DNA from: an uncultured bacterium
Lineage (GTDB): Bacteria > Verrucomicrobiota > Lentisphaeria > Victivallales > UBA1829
Direction: 5' to 3'
Assembly: GCA_900548385.1 (NCBI GenBank)
Contig: URKJ01000013.1
Span: 1-64,000 of the forward strand
Length of the DNA: 64,000 nt
Below are positions 16,761-25,222 of the stretch, piece after piece. The notes under the pieces were generated by a model. The model made no database searches and was not told the DNA's origin. It saw only the letters and a program-made list of their open reading frames with translations. Position numbers and translations under genes: made by a program. The first letter of the stretch is position 1. Each line of letters begins with the position of its first letter.

Positions 16761-17375
16761 ATGATCGCACGCCTGAGAGGAACTTTGATTGAATCCACGT
16801 TTACGGAAGCTCTGATTGAGTGTGCTGGAGTCGGATACAGCGTCAATATTCCGCTCTGCACCTACGATAAACTTCCCCAACCGGGAAATGAAGCGGTCCT
16901 GCATACCGTTCTGGTGGTCCGGGAAGATGATATGAGCTTGTACGGTTTTGCCACGCCGCGCGAGCTGAAAATCTTCTCTCTGCTCTGCACGGTGAACGGG
17001 ATCGGAGCGAAGACCGCGCTGAATATTCTCAGCAGTCTGAACATCCCGTCTTTCTGCCAGGCGATCCTTTCGGCGGATATCCGGTCTCTGAAAAAGATCA
17101 ATGGAGTCGGGCCGAAATCCGCGGAGCGCATGGTCGTGGAACTGCGCGACAAAATCCGGGATATTGATCCTTCCGCGGAATACTCCGCAGGGGGAACCGC
17201 TCCGGCGGTGGTCGACCGCAACACCGAAGATGCCGTCATGGCTCTTGAGAAGCTCGGATTTCAGCGGGCGAAAATCCAGAAATGCGTGGTGGATGTGGCA
17301 GCCTCGCTTCCGGAGAAGGAACGGTCGGTGGAAAATATCATCCGTCATTCGCTTCAGGCTCTGAACAAGGGGTAA
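16761..17375 (+). CDS. ruvA: Holliday junction branch migration protein RuvA
   Basis: A 204-residue DNA-binding subunit that holds Holliday junctions for RuvB. It starts MIARLRGTLIE, contains the SLYGFATPRELKIFSLLCTVNGIGAK region (shortened: GFATPRELKIF) and two helix-hairpin-helix motifs, VNGIGAKTALNIL and INGVGPKSAERMVVELRDK. Residues about 150-204 are the flexible linker and the RuvB-contacting domain III (AVMALEKLGFQRAKIQ). ruvB and ruvC are not in the window. The stop overlaps the next start (TAATG). Confidence 0.96.
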   Translation: MIARLRGTLIESTFTEALIECAGVGYSVNIPLCTYDKLPQPGNEAVLHTVLVVREDDMSLYGFATPRELKIFSLLCTVNGIGAKTALNILSSLNIPSFCQAILSADIRSLKKINGVGPKSAERMVVELRDKIRDIDPSAEYSAGGTAPAVVDRNTEDAVMALEKLGFQRAKIQKCVVDVAASLPEKERSVENIIRHSLQALNKG

Positions 17376-17923
17376 TGCGGATGGAGGAGCGGATCACATC
17401 GCCGGCCTATGTCGTGCTTGATATTCCGTCCCCGATGGCGGAATGGATCAGGTCCGTCCGGAGCCGTTTTGATGAAGAGCGTTCCCGTCTTCCGGCGGAG
17501 ATCACGCTGACCGGATCCTGCGGAACGGGGGTGATATCTCCGGGGCAGAGTATCCGGGAGATCGCCGCTCTGCTGGATGAAGCGGCAAGGAAAATCCGTC
17601 CGTTCCATGCGGAATTCGGCAATGTTCAACGGTTTGACAATACCGACATTTATTTTCTTGACGTGAAAGATCCCGTCCCGTTTCAGGAGGCGCATGAGAT
17701 CGTTGCCGCCTGCGGGATCCGGTTTGAACCTTCGCCGTTTCCGTACCGTCCTCATTGTACTTTGAAACTGCGCAAGCCGCCGCGTTCTCCGGGCGAGCTT
17801 TTGGAATTATTCTTTCTTCAGGCCCCGAAAGAGCCGTTCCGGCTGAGTCTGATGTCCGTTTACGAACTGCCCGCGCCGGATTCCTGTGAATTGCTTTACA
17901 AGACGGAACTGGCTGGGAACTGA
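17375..17923 (+). CDS. 2'-5' RNA ligase/cyclic phosphodiesterase-like protein with one intact HxT motif
   Basis: A 182-residue protein resembling the 2H phosphoesterase superfamily (LigT/YjcG type). The second motif is intact (PHCTLKL, residues about 126-132). At the first motif the histidine is replaced (AEITLTG, residues about 39-45), so classical two-histidine catalysis may not be possible. ATG 17375 overlaps the ruvA stop; a second in-frame ATG lies at 17381. It ends five bases from the convergent Nif11-type gene. Related enzymes act on RNA ends or cyclic nucleotides; coupling with YmdB in the same operon would be consistent, but this is inference. Confidence 0.6.
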   Translation: MRMEERITSPAYVVLDIPSPMAEWIRSVRSRFDEERSRLPAEITLTGSCGTGVISPGQSIREIAALLDEAARKIRPFHAEFGNVQRFDNTDIYFLDVKDPVPFQEAHEIVAACGIRFEPSPFPYRPHCTLKLRKPPRSPGELLELFFLQAPKEPFRLSLMSVYELPAPDSCELLYKTELAGN

Positions 17924-17927
17924 CGGT

Positions 17928-18158
17928 TTATTCCGCCGTTTCCCGGCTTTCGCACAGAGAATCGAACGAGAACGACTCGAATTCGTCCTGCGTAAAGTGG
18001 AACCCGTGTTTCTGTGCCAGAGCAAGGATTGCGGGGAAAATTTCCGCATCGTCGGGAGAGGTTCCGGAAAACAGCGCATTGGTTTTTTCCGCCTCCCGCT
18101 GAAGAGCGGGATCTTCCGACAACCGGCGGAAAAACTGTTCAATGGCGTGCTGACTCAT
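17928..18158 (-). CDS. Nif11-type leader peptide without Gly-Gly site
   Basis: A 76-residue protein whose first 60 residues follow the Nif11-like leader pattern: MSQHAIEQFFRRLSEDPALQ, a middle helix with AILALAQKHGFHFTQDEFES (the G-F-x-F-T-x-x-E-F signature), then a short tail. Unlike the upstream paralogue it has no GG and ends soon after (SFSFDSLCESRETAE, one Cys). It is the last gene of the seven-gene export operon, three bases after its paralogue's stop with no obvious ribosome site, so translation is probably coupled. It may be a degenerate precursor, a precursor cut at another site, or a helper carrying only the recognition domain. Confidence 0.72.
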   Translation of the reverse strand: MSQHAIEQFFRRLSEDPALQREAEKTNALFSGTSPDDAEIFPAILALAQKHGFHFTQDEFESFSFDSLCESRETAE

Positions 18159-18161
18159 CGG

Positions 18162-18455
18162 TTAAAAGGTCCAGCGTTCGTATTCCGCGATTCCGGAGTC
18201 GGGCGGAGTGAAATCCTGAAACATTGCGGATCCGCCGACGATCCGGCGCATGTCCTCTTCGGAAAGAACATCCAGCTCTTCCCGGAACGAGCGGAACTCT
18301 TCGGCGGAGAACCGGAACCCGTTGTCCGCGGCGAACTGCCGGAACTCCTGAAACGCCGCTTTTGCGTGCCGGAGCCGTATTTCGTCGACCTGCTGCTGCA
18401 AACGCGTGTTATGATCCAGCGCGTCGTAAAACCTGTTGATGGCATCCATACTCAT
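18162..18455 (-). CDS. Nif11-type RiPP precursor peptide with Gly-Gly cleavage site
   Basis: A 97-residue putative precursor. Residues 1-60 are a Nif11-like leader (MSMDAINRFYDALDHN, FAADNGFRFSAEEFRSF), followed by the acidic helix LDVLSEEDMRRIVGG. Gly74-Gly75 is a classical double-glycine site for a C39 peptidase, and such an exporter is encoded in the same operon. The predicted core (76-97) has 22 residues, begins SAMFQDFTPP and ends EYERWTF. It is rich in aromatic and acidic residues and has no Cys, so lanthionine or thiazole chemistry on Cys is excluded. No modifying enzyme is encoded in the operon. ATG 18455 follows GGAGAA at the right distance. Confidence 0.85.
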   Translation of the reverse strand: MSMDAINRFYDALDHNTRLQQQVDEIRLRHAKAAFQEFRQFAADNGFRFSAEEFRSFREELDVLSEEDMRRIVGGSAMFQDFTPPDSGIAEYERWTF

Positions 18456-18503
18456 AATTTTTCTCCATGATCTTACCTGTAATATGCGTTGAAGCGGAAA
18501 AGG

Positions 18504-19037
18504 TTACCTCTCTTTTTTCAAATCTGCGAGAAGTTCCGTCAATTTTTCGCGCGCACGGTGAATCCGGACCTTTGCGGCGACTTCGCTGATTCCCTGAATC
18601 CGCGCAATCTGCCGGATCGAACATTTGCGGATACGGGCGAGAAGGTAGGCTTCCCGGACTTTCGGGGCAAGCATTGACAATGCGACATAAATCCGCCATT
18701 TGATGTGCATTGTCGGTGCGGCGGAAAAGCTGTCCTGTTCGTCAATGGAATCCGGGACGTCGGCGAACAGCAGCAGGTTGCGTTCCCTGCGGTAGCGCTC
18801 GAACGCCAGATTCTGCGCGATCCGGAAGAGATAGGGACGGAGCGGTCTTCCCGGTTCGAACTGATCGCGTTTTTCCCAGACGCGCACAAACGTTTCCTGA
18901 ACGGTCTCTTCCGCCACAGCGGCGCTGCCGCAGAGTCCGCGGATATAGTTCCTCAGCTCCTGCGCACAGGCGAAATAGGCTTCCGTCAGAACGGCTTCCG
19001 TGATAACGTCCGGCCGTTGTTCCGGCTCATTTTCCAT
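18504..19037 (-). CDS. ECF-type RNA polymerase sigma factor
   Basis: A 177-residue sigma factor with region 2 at about 25-95 (VQETFVRVWEKRDQFEP, YLFRIAQNLAFERYRRE) and region 4 at about 115-172 (SIRQIARIQGISEVAAKVRI, HRAREKL), and no regions 1 or 3, as in extracytoplasmic-function sigmas. No anti-sigma gene is adjacent. It overlaps the end of the tethered binding-protein gene by 11 bases and lies 48 bases upstream of the precursor gene. It probably drives this operon or related peptide genes elsewhere; this is inference. Confidence 0.9.
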   Translation of the reverse strand: MENEPEQRPDVITEAVLTEAYFACAQELRNYIRGLCGSAAVAEETVQETFVRVWEKRDQFEPGRPLRPYLFRIAQNLAFERYRRERNLLLFADVPDSIDEQDSFSAAPTMHIKWRIYVALSMLAPKVREAYLLARIRKCSIRQIARIQGISEVAAKVRIHRAREKLTELLADLKKER

Positions 19038-20172
19038 TCCGGTTCTCCAGCAGGACCTGCAGGGAATAGGTCTGCCGGTCCATCAGTATTCTCCATTCTT
19101 CTCTCATCGCGTAAACGAGCTCTTCCGGCTCATAGCGTCCGCAGGTTTCCAGAGCGCGGGCAAAGAAGAAGATGCAGAGAGCCCCGTACTGTTCCCAGAT
19201 ACCGGGGTCCGAACCGAACCTCCGCCGCCATTCCTGTTCAAAGCGGGGTGAATCCGCGATCATTCCGGAGACTTTCGGGATATAGAGTCCGGCGGGAAAT
19301 TGCAGTTTGACGCGTTTCCTGTTGACATTGTCGGAAAATTCCGTGCAGAAGACCGGAAGGGTGATGTTCAGGCTTGTCATTACCTGACCGAGTTTCGCCA
19401 GCTCTTCCATTCCGCCGGAGAAGACAATCGCATCGAAAATGCGGTTTTCCTGAAAGATGCTCAGCAGCTGATGGAACGTTTGAAGCTCTGCCGGGGGACT
19501 GAACGAATTGCGGAAAATATCGGTGAATGCGTGTGTCTCCTCCATTGCGTTTTCCAGATGAGAGGCGAACACGCCGCCGTACCAGGAGTTTTCCTGTGCG
19601 ATGATCAGGACGCGCCTGCATTTCCGTTTCTGCAGTTCCTGAATGATCGGGACGGTCCAGAACGAGAGCGGCGGGTGAACGGGGAGGAAGAGTTCCGGAG
19701 TCAGCTCCGGAAGCCGTTCCGGAGCGGCGGCAGTCGGAGAGAGCAGCGGGAGTCCGTGGAACTGGGTGAGGGAACGGGAGGATTTGACCGACTGGGTGGA
19801 AAATGCGCCGATCAGCATTGCCGTGCTGAAATCTTCGCAGAAATCCTGTATCAGGAACTTATGCTCGGAAAACGAGTTTCGGCTGTCTTCCAGCAGCAGT
19901 CGGATCTCGCGTCCGAGGACGCCGCCTTCCTGATTGACGATTTCGGTGGCGATACGGATTCCGTGGATCACCTGTTTGTCGACCGGATCGGACACCGAGG
20001 CGGCGATTCCGATGTTCCATTCCTGTGCGCGGGAGACTTCCGCGACCCGTTTCCGCCGCAGATTGGAATATTCATCCCGCGCCATGATGTCGTTGTGGCG
20101 GAACGCTCCGATGGAAAAGAGCAGAAGAAACACGACCAGGATGGAGAGCAGAATAATGATGACGTTTTTCAT
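19027..20172 (-). CDS. Membrane-tethered type I periplasmic-binding protein (Leu/Ile/Val-binding fold)
   Basis: A 381-residue protein with one N-terminal membrane helix (residues about 4-25) and no lipobox Cys, so it is probably anchored with the rest in the periplasm. The body starts WNIGIAASVSDPVDKQVIHG and has the branched-chain amino-acid-binding-protein pattern (ATEIVNQEGGVLGREIRLLL, LLSPTAAAP, RRVLIIAQENSWYGGVF). No permease or ATPase of an amino-acid importer is nearby, so it more likely senses a small molecule or peptide. ATG 20172 overlaps the stop of the ABC gene (ATGA). With the sigma factor directly downstream it may form a signalling module; this is inference. Confidence 0.8.
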   Translation of the reverse strand: MKNVIIILLSILVVFLLLFSIGAFRHNDIMARDEYSNLRRKRVAEVSRAQEWNIGIAASVSDPVDKQVIHGIRIATEIVNQEGGVLGREIRLLLEDSRNSFSEHKFLIQDFCEDFSTAMLIGAFSTQSVKSSRSLTQFHGLPLLSPTAAAPERLPELTPELFLPVHPPLSFWTVPIIQELQKRKCRRVLIIAQENSWYGGVFASHLENAMEETHAFTDIFRNSFSPPAELQTFHQLLSIFQENRIFDAIVFSGGMEELAKLGQVMTSLNITLPVFCTEFSDNVNRKRVKLQFPAGLYIPKVSGMIADSPRFEQEWRRRFGSDPGIWEQYGALCIFFFARALETCGRYEPEELVYAMREEWRILMDRQTYSLQVLLENRNGK

Positions 20173-23036
20173 GTTGGGCAAGTCTCCCTGTTAAGCAGTT
20201 GACGTTCGGCGAGTTCCCGGAACAGCCCGTTCTGAGCCATCAGTTCGTGACAGGTGCCGCTCTGTTCGATGCGCCCCCGGTTCATAACATAGATGCGGTC
20301 CGCGTTCATCACGGTTGAAAGGCGGTGCGCAATGACGATCCGGGTAACCGGAAGCCGTTCCATATTGCGGCGGATCTGTTCCTGTGCGGCGTTGTCCAGT
20401 GCATTGGTGGATTCGTCCATTATGATGATTGCGGGATTGTCCACCAGGGCGCGGGCGATCAGGATTTTCTGCTGCTGCCCGCCGGAGATGAGCCCTTCGG
20501 AAACGGGCGTGAACAGTCCCATCGGCATTTCCTGCAAATCGCGGTCGAGCGCAGCCAGCTGTGCCGCGCGCTCGGCGTCCGCGGAAGAGCGTCCGGTTCC
20601 GGTCAGGATATTGTCCAGAATCGTACCCGGCATGATCCGGCTGTTTTGGAGAATGACGCCGAGTTGACGGCGTACCGCATGGACGTCAAGGTTTGCGAGG
20701 TCTCTGCCGTTATAGAAGACGGTTCCGGTTTCCGGCTGTTCGAATCCGAGCAGCAGACGGACGAGTGAACTTTTGCCCGCACCTGACGGTCCGACGATCG
20801 CGATGAATTCGCCCGCTTCCGCTTTGATGGAGACATTCCGCAGGACCGGCGGTTTATCCGGCGTGTAACGGAATGTGACGTTGGAAATTTCCAGATTTCC
20901 GTTCAGTCTGCCGGGCTGTTGAGCGCGTCCGCGTTCCGGTTCCGCCTCAATCAGCGGCATCAGACGGTCAATTTCCGGGCGTATGGAGGCCAGTCTCCAA
21001 ATGCCGGAGAATACGCCGGTGACCCCCTGCTGAAAACTGCCGTATGCACAGAGAAACGCCAGAAATTCCGGCAGAGTCATGGCGCCGCGCCAGACATTAC
21101 CGGCGAAAATGAAAAATAGGATTGCCATTGCGGAAGGAAAGATGATCCCCAGCAGAGCGATCCTTGTCCCGTTCTGTCCGGTTGCATAATCCGCATTCAG
21201 CAGGATCAGATAATCGTCCAGACAGCGGGATATGATCCGTTTTTCCGCACCCGCTCCGCGGATTTTTGCGATTCCCTCGATGAACTGTTTCAACATGCCT
21301 GCCAGTCGCCCGTCCGCTTCCGCCGCTTCCGCCAGCGGACGCCGGTTCCATTGGAACAGGGCATTCATGATCAGACAGTAGATCAGAATGACGAACAGGG
21401 AGAGCAGAGCAAGCCGCCAGCTGTAAACGAACAGCATCAACAGGCTTGTCAGGGCAAACAGCGAACCGAGAAACTGACCGGAGAGAACGGTGAACACCGT
21501 TTCCTGGATCCGGACCGCCGCCGACAGACGGGTGCAAAGTTCGCCCGTATTGAATTTCCGGAAAAAGTTGATTCTGGCATTCAGAAGATGATCGAACAGC
21601 GCCGCCTGAAAACGTTCCGTCTGATGGATGCCGTAAGCCAGAAGAGAGAACTGCGGAGCGAGTCCGAGCAACGTTGCGGAGAAGATCAGCGAAAGCAGCA
21701 GGACCGTCATCTGCCAGAGTTCCGGCGTGTTTGCCGTGGGGATGATGTGTCCGGTGATATATTCCGTGGCAACCGGCATGACGAGTCCGAGCAGTCCGCA
21801 GCAGATGCCCAGCAGAAGAATCCGCCGTCCGAGCTTGGGAAAACCCGCCAGAGCGAACTGAGCCAGTGTTTTCCGCGTCATCGTTCCGGCGGGAAACTGT
21901 TCGTAAAAGCGGTATGCGACAGGTTGAAACTGCTTTGCCGCTTCGGCGGTCAGCGGATATTCTTTCCCGTCCGGGTCAATCCAGGAGGAGTGATAGCCGC
22001 GCAGGCGCAGAACTGCGGGAGTGTGTCCGGAACCGTGAAAACCGAGCAGAGTTCCGGCAAAAAAACTGCAGAATTTTTCCGGCAGGCTGACCCGGCGTAT
22101 CCGCCAGCGGTTTTCCGCCGCCAGCAGGGAGAGACGGGTAAGGACCGGGAGTTCCGTATGACCGGCCGGTGAGAGATTGAACGGCAGACGGTGATCCGCG
22201 GCAATCGTTTGCAGGGCTGCGATCAGCGGATCGGAACTGGTCCGTACCACGGTTTGCTCCCGGACCGCTCCGGTCAGACGGTTCAGCAGCGAGAGTTTCC
22301 GCTTCAGTTCCTTTTCGCATCCGGCTTCGTCGTAACGTTCATTTTCGATCCGGGCTGTTGTCTGGGCGTTCCGTTGGCAGAGCATCATCCGCATGACGAG
22401 GATATGGAAATCCGCGAGCGCACGGTTCCGGTATTCCGGAGAAAGCCCGGCGGTCCGGCGGAGCCGCAATTCCGATTGTTCCGCTGCCGTCAGGCTGTTC
22501 CGCTGATTGAAAAAGACAAGTTTTCCCGTTTCCTGTTTCAGCGTTTCCGGGAATCCCTCCGGACAGACTGCTCCGGAAATGACTTCCGCCCAGAAAACGC
22601 CGCCGGCGGAGCACAGGCAGCCTCCGGCGGGAACCTCCAGTTCCGTTTCCATGCTGAACTGGAGCGCATTGGCTCCGGAACCTTCCTGCGGAATGAGTCC
22701 CGACGCCATGGCTTCGCACCAGGTGTCCAGTTCCTCCGCCCGGATCTCTTCACTGTCCGTCCGGTGGATTTCCGCACCTCCCACCGGAATTGCAAAAAGC
22801 CGGTATTCCCCGTTCCCGGCAGGCATTCTGCTTGCGGACGGGACGAGCATACCCTCTGTCAGAGTGCACAGGAAAAGAAGCGAATTCCGCCGTCCGTCCA
22901 TAAGGTGTTCAATGAACAGATTGATCTCTCCGGCGTGGAGTCGCAGAAAGCCGGACTGTTCATCCAGAGGGATTCCGTTTCCGGAGACGGCATTCCGGAT
23001 GCGGTTTCCTGCGGGGGCGTGGGAATTTCCGTTCAT
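20169..23036 (-). CDS. NHLP/NHLM-type bacteriocin exporter ABC protein with N-terminal extension
   Basis: A 955-residue permease-ATPase. Residues 1 to about 400 form a soluble extension of unknown fold that lacks the C39 Cys-His-Asp triad. Membrane helices lie at about 420-700 and the ATPase at about 715-950, with GPSGAGKSS at 749-757, ISGGQ at about 850 and IIIMDES near 871. This size and layout match the ATP-binding partner of the NHLP/NHLM bacteriocin export systems described by Haft and colleagues, in which it works beside a C39-bearing ABC protein and an HlyD-like adaptor. Both partners are directly upstream. The start overlaps the partner's stop by four bases. Confidence 0.88.
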   Translation of the reverse strand: MNGNSHAPAGNRIRNAVSGNGIPLDEQSGFLRLHAGEINLFIEHLMDGRRNSLLFLCTLTEGMLVPSASRMPAGNGEYRLFAIPVGGAEIHRTDSEEIRAEELDTWCEAMASGLIPQEGSGANALQFSMETELEVPAGGCLCSAGGVFWAEVISGAVCPEGFPETLKQETGKLVFFNQRNSLTAAEQSELRLRRTAGLSPEYRNRALADFHILVMRMMLCQRNAQTTARIENERYDEAGCEKELKRKLSLLNRLTGAVREQTVVRTSSDPLIAALQTIAADHRLPFNLSPAGHTELPVLTRLSLLAAENRWRIRRVSLPEKFCSFFAGTLLGFHGSGHTPAVLRLRGYHSSWIDPDGKEYPLTAEAAKQFQPVAYRFYEQFPAGTMTRKTLAQFALAGFPKLGRRILLLGICCGLLGLVMPVATEYITGHIIPTANTPELWQMTVLLLSLIFSATLLGLAPQFSLLAYGIHQTERFQAALFDHLLNARINFFRKFNTGELCTRLSAAVRIQETVFTVLSGQFLGSLFALTSLLMLFVYSWRLALLSLFVILIYCLIMNALFQWNRRPLAEAAEADGRLAGMLKQFIEGIAKIRGAGAEKRIISRCLDDYLILLNADYATGQNGTRIALLGIIFPSAMAILFFIFAGNVWRGAMTLPEFLAFLCAYGSFQQGVTGVFSGIWRLASIRPEIDRLMPLIEAEPERGRAQQPGRLNGNLEISNVTFRYTPDKPPVLRNVSIKAEAGEFIAIVGPSGAGKSSLVRLLLGFEQPETGTVFYNGRDLANLDVHAVRRQLGVILQNSRIMPGTILDNILTGTGRSSADAERAAQLAALDRDLQEMPMGLFTPVSEGLISGGQQQKILIARALVDNPAIIIMDESTNALDNAAQEQIRRNMERLPVTRIVIAHRLSTVMNADRIYVMNRGRIEQSGTCHELMAQNGLFRELAERQLLNRETCPT

Positions 23037-25222
23037 AATGCCGCCTCCGATTCCATCAGCCGGCGGTATTCCCCGTTGAGTTCCATCAGCCGGGCATGGG
23101 TTCCGCGTTCTGCGATCTTTCCATGATCCAGCATGATGATCTCATCGCAGTCCCGGACCGTGCTCAGGCGGTGCGCGACGATCAGGCAGGAACAGCCTCT
23201 CCTGCGGATGGCATGGCCGATCCGGCTTTCCGTCACCGGATCCAGTGCCGCGGTCGCTTCATCAAGGATCAGGATCGGCGTTTCGCGGGCCAGAGCCCGC
23301 GCAAGTTCCAGACGCTGCCGCTGTCCGCCCGACAAATTGTTGCCGAGTTCGCCGACCGGGACGCTTAGTACGGGACCGCGTTCGGCAAGTTCAAGATCGA
23401 CGGAGGCGTCGCGCAGAGCCTGATACAGTTCGGAAGAGTTGCTTTTCCGTTGAAAAAGCGTGAGGTTTTCGCTGACGGTTCCGGAGAACAGCATGATGTT
23501 CTGATCGACGGAGGCGATTGAGCGTACGATCTCTTCCCGCGGACATTCGTCGAGCGGGCGGTCGTTCAGCAGGATCGTCCCTGTCCATGGGCGGTAAAGC
23601 CCGGTTGCGAGTTTGGCAACCGTGCTTTTGCCGGAACCGGAAGCTCCAACCAGGGCGATGCGTTTACCCGGTTCGAGCGTCAGGGAAAAATGCTCAATCA
23701 GCGGCGGTTCCAGTCTGCTGTATCCGAATGAAATATCCCGCAGTTCAAGTTTTCCGCCGCGCGGAGTGATTGCGGACGAGAGATCGGGCAGCGGTTCCGC
23801 CGCTTCATAATGAAAGAGGTCTTCAACTTTGTTCAGACCGTTTTTCAACTGCTGGAGCTTTGCTCCGGACATGACGATCCTGTTTACCGGAGCCAGAAAC
23901 CCGCCCGTCAGGACCATGAATGCCATCATGCTTCCCAGAGTCATGCCGCCTTCGATGATATAACGGGAACCGAGACACAGAACCAGGACACTGCTGATTC
24001 CGGAAAGGAGCGCCGGAAACAGGGAGAACAGCGTTGCGGCGTATTGCAGGGATTGCCGTTTGGAAGCATATTCCGCGAGGCAGTCGCTCCATTCGGTGAA
24101 ATATTCGTCTTCCCGCCCGGTCGCTCTCAGGGTTTCGATCATGCCGATCCCCGTCATCGTGCAGGCGAGCAGACGGGAGTTGCTGACGGCGAAGCTCTGG
24201 CTCAGAGTCCGGGTGCGCCGGCTGAGCATACCCAGGGCAAACAGATTCAGAATCGCTGTCCCGACGGCGATACAGGAGAGAAACAGGTTCAGATGAACCA
24301 TCAGAAGCAGGAAAAACAGTGCGGTGAAAATCTTTACCGCGTTTCCGGCAATCTGACCGAAAAACGTTTTTGCCAGTTCGCGGTTGAGGCTTATCCGTGC
24401 CTGAAGGTCTCCGGAAGTCCGCTGCAGGAAGAAATCCATCGGCAGAGTGAACAGATGTGCAAGCATCGTCAGCGTATTGACAGCGGCGAGCTTCAATTCG
24501 CCCCGCCGCAGAGCGATATATTCCAGCCGGATCAGCGTCGCTTCCACAAGAAGAGTCAGCAGGGAGAGCAGGACCACGGGCAGGAGCCATTCCGGACGGT
24601 CGTTCATGACGTCATCCACAAAAATGCGCAGCAGGGTCGGAGCCGCGAGTCCGGGAATCACAAGCAGAAAGCCCGCCCAGAAGATGGCGGCGACGACGGG
24701 TTTTACTTTTTTCAGCATCGGGATCAGGGCGGAGAAAAGCCCGCGCTGTTTTCCGTGCGGAACGAATGCTTCCCCCGGTTCGAATATCAGGGCGATTCCC
24801 GTATAAGCCCGTTCAAATTCCTCCAGCGTCATGCGGTACGGGCCTTTGGCCGGATCGTTGATGTAAAACGTGTCGCCGATCCGTCCTTCAAGAACGACAA
24901 AATGGTTGAATTCCCAGAACAGGATCATGGGGAGAGGGCTTCCGGTCAGCCGGTCGATGGAAAGTTTGCAGCCTTTTGCATTCAGTCCGTAACTTTTTGC
25001 CGCCCGTACGATATTGGATGCGAGGCTCCCGTTGCGGGAGATTCCGCACGCGGTCCGCAGTTTTTCCAACGGTTCGCAGCGGTGGTAATATGCCAGAATC
25101 ATCGCAAGGGCCGCCGCTCCGCATTCGGCGGCTTCCATCTGAAAGATCGTCGGCACTTTGCGGCGTGTATGGAAACGGCGTCGGCGGGAAAGACGGTAAA
25201 GAAAGCGTTTTCCGGAGTTCAT
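23033..25222 (-). CDS. NHLP-type peptidase/permease/ATP-binding exporter (C39 domain)
   Basis: A 729-residue exporter. The N-terminal C39 peptidase has Cys34 (QMEAAECGAAALAM), His107 (NHFVVLEG) and Asp123 (INDPAKG), a complete triad for cutting after Gly-Gly. Membrane helices occupy about 170-450. The ATPase has GASGSGKS at 526-533, LSGGQ at 630-634 and LILDEA at 651-656. It should cleave the leader of the Nif11-type precursor and move the core to the periplasm. ATG 25222 is chosen because it overlaps the adaptor gene's stop (ATGA) and begins directly before the peptidase domain; an upstream in-frame region falls inside the adaptor gene. Confidence 0.92.
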   Translation of the reverse strand: MNSGKRFLYRLSRRRRFHTRRKVPTIFQMEAAECGAAALAMILAYYHRCEPLEKLRTACGISRNGSLASNIVRAAKSYGLNAKGCKLSIDRLTGSPLPMILFWEFNHFVVLEGRIGDTFYINDPAKGPYRMTLEEFERAYTGIALIFEPGEAFVPHGKQRGLFSALIPMLKKVKPVVAAIFWAGFLLVIPGLAAPTLLRIFVDDVMNDRPEWLLPVVLLSLLTLLVEATLIRLEYIALRRGELKLAAVNTLTMLAHLFTLPMDFFLQRTSGDLQARISLNRELAKTFFGQIAGNAVKIFTALFFLLLMVHLNLFLSCIAVGTAILNLFALGMLSRRTRTLSQSFAVSNSRLLACTMTGIGMIETLRATGREDEYFTEWSDCLAEYASKRQSLQYAATLFSLFPALLSGISSVLVLCLGSRYIIEGGMTLGSMMAFMVLTGGFLAPVNRIVMSGAKLQQLKNGLNKVEDLFHYEAAEPLPDLSSAITPRGGKLELRDISFGYSRLEPPLIEHFSLTLEPGKRIALVGASGSGKSTVAKLATGLYRPWTGTILLNDRPLDECPREEIVRSIASVDQNIMLFSGTVSENLTLFQRKSNSSELYQALRDASVDLELAERGPVLSVPVGELGNNLSGGQRQRLELARALARETPILILDEATAALDPVTESRIGHAIRRRGCSCLIVAHRLSTVRDCDEIIMLDHGKIAERGTHARLMELNGEYRRLMESEAAL

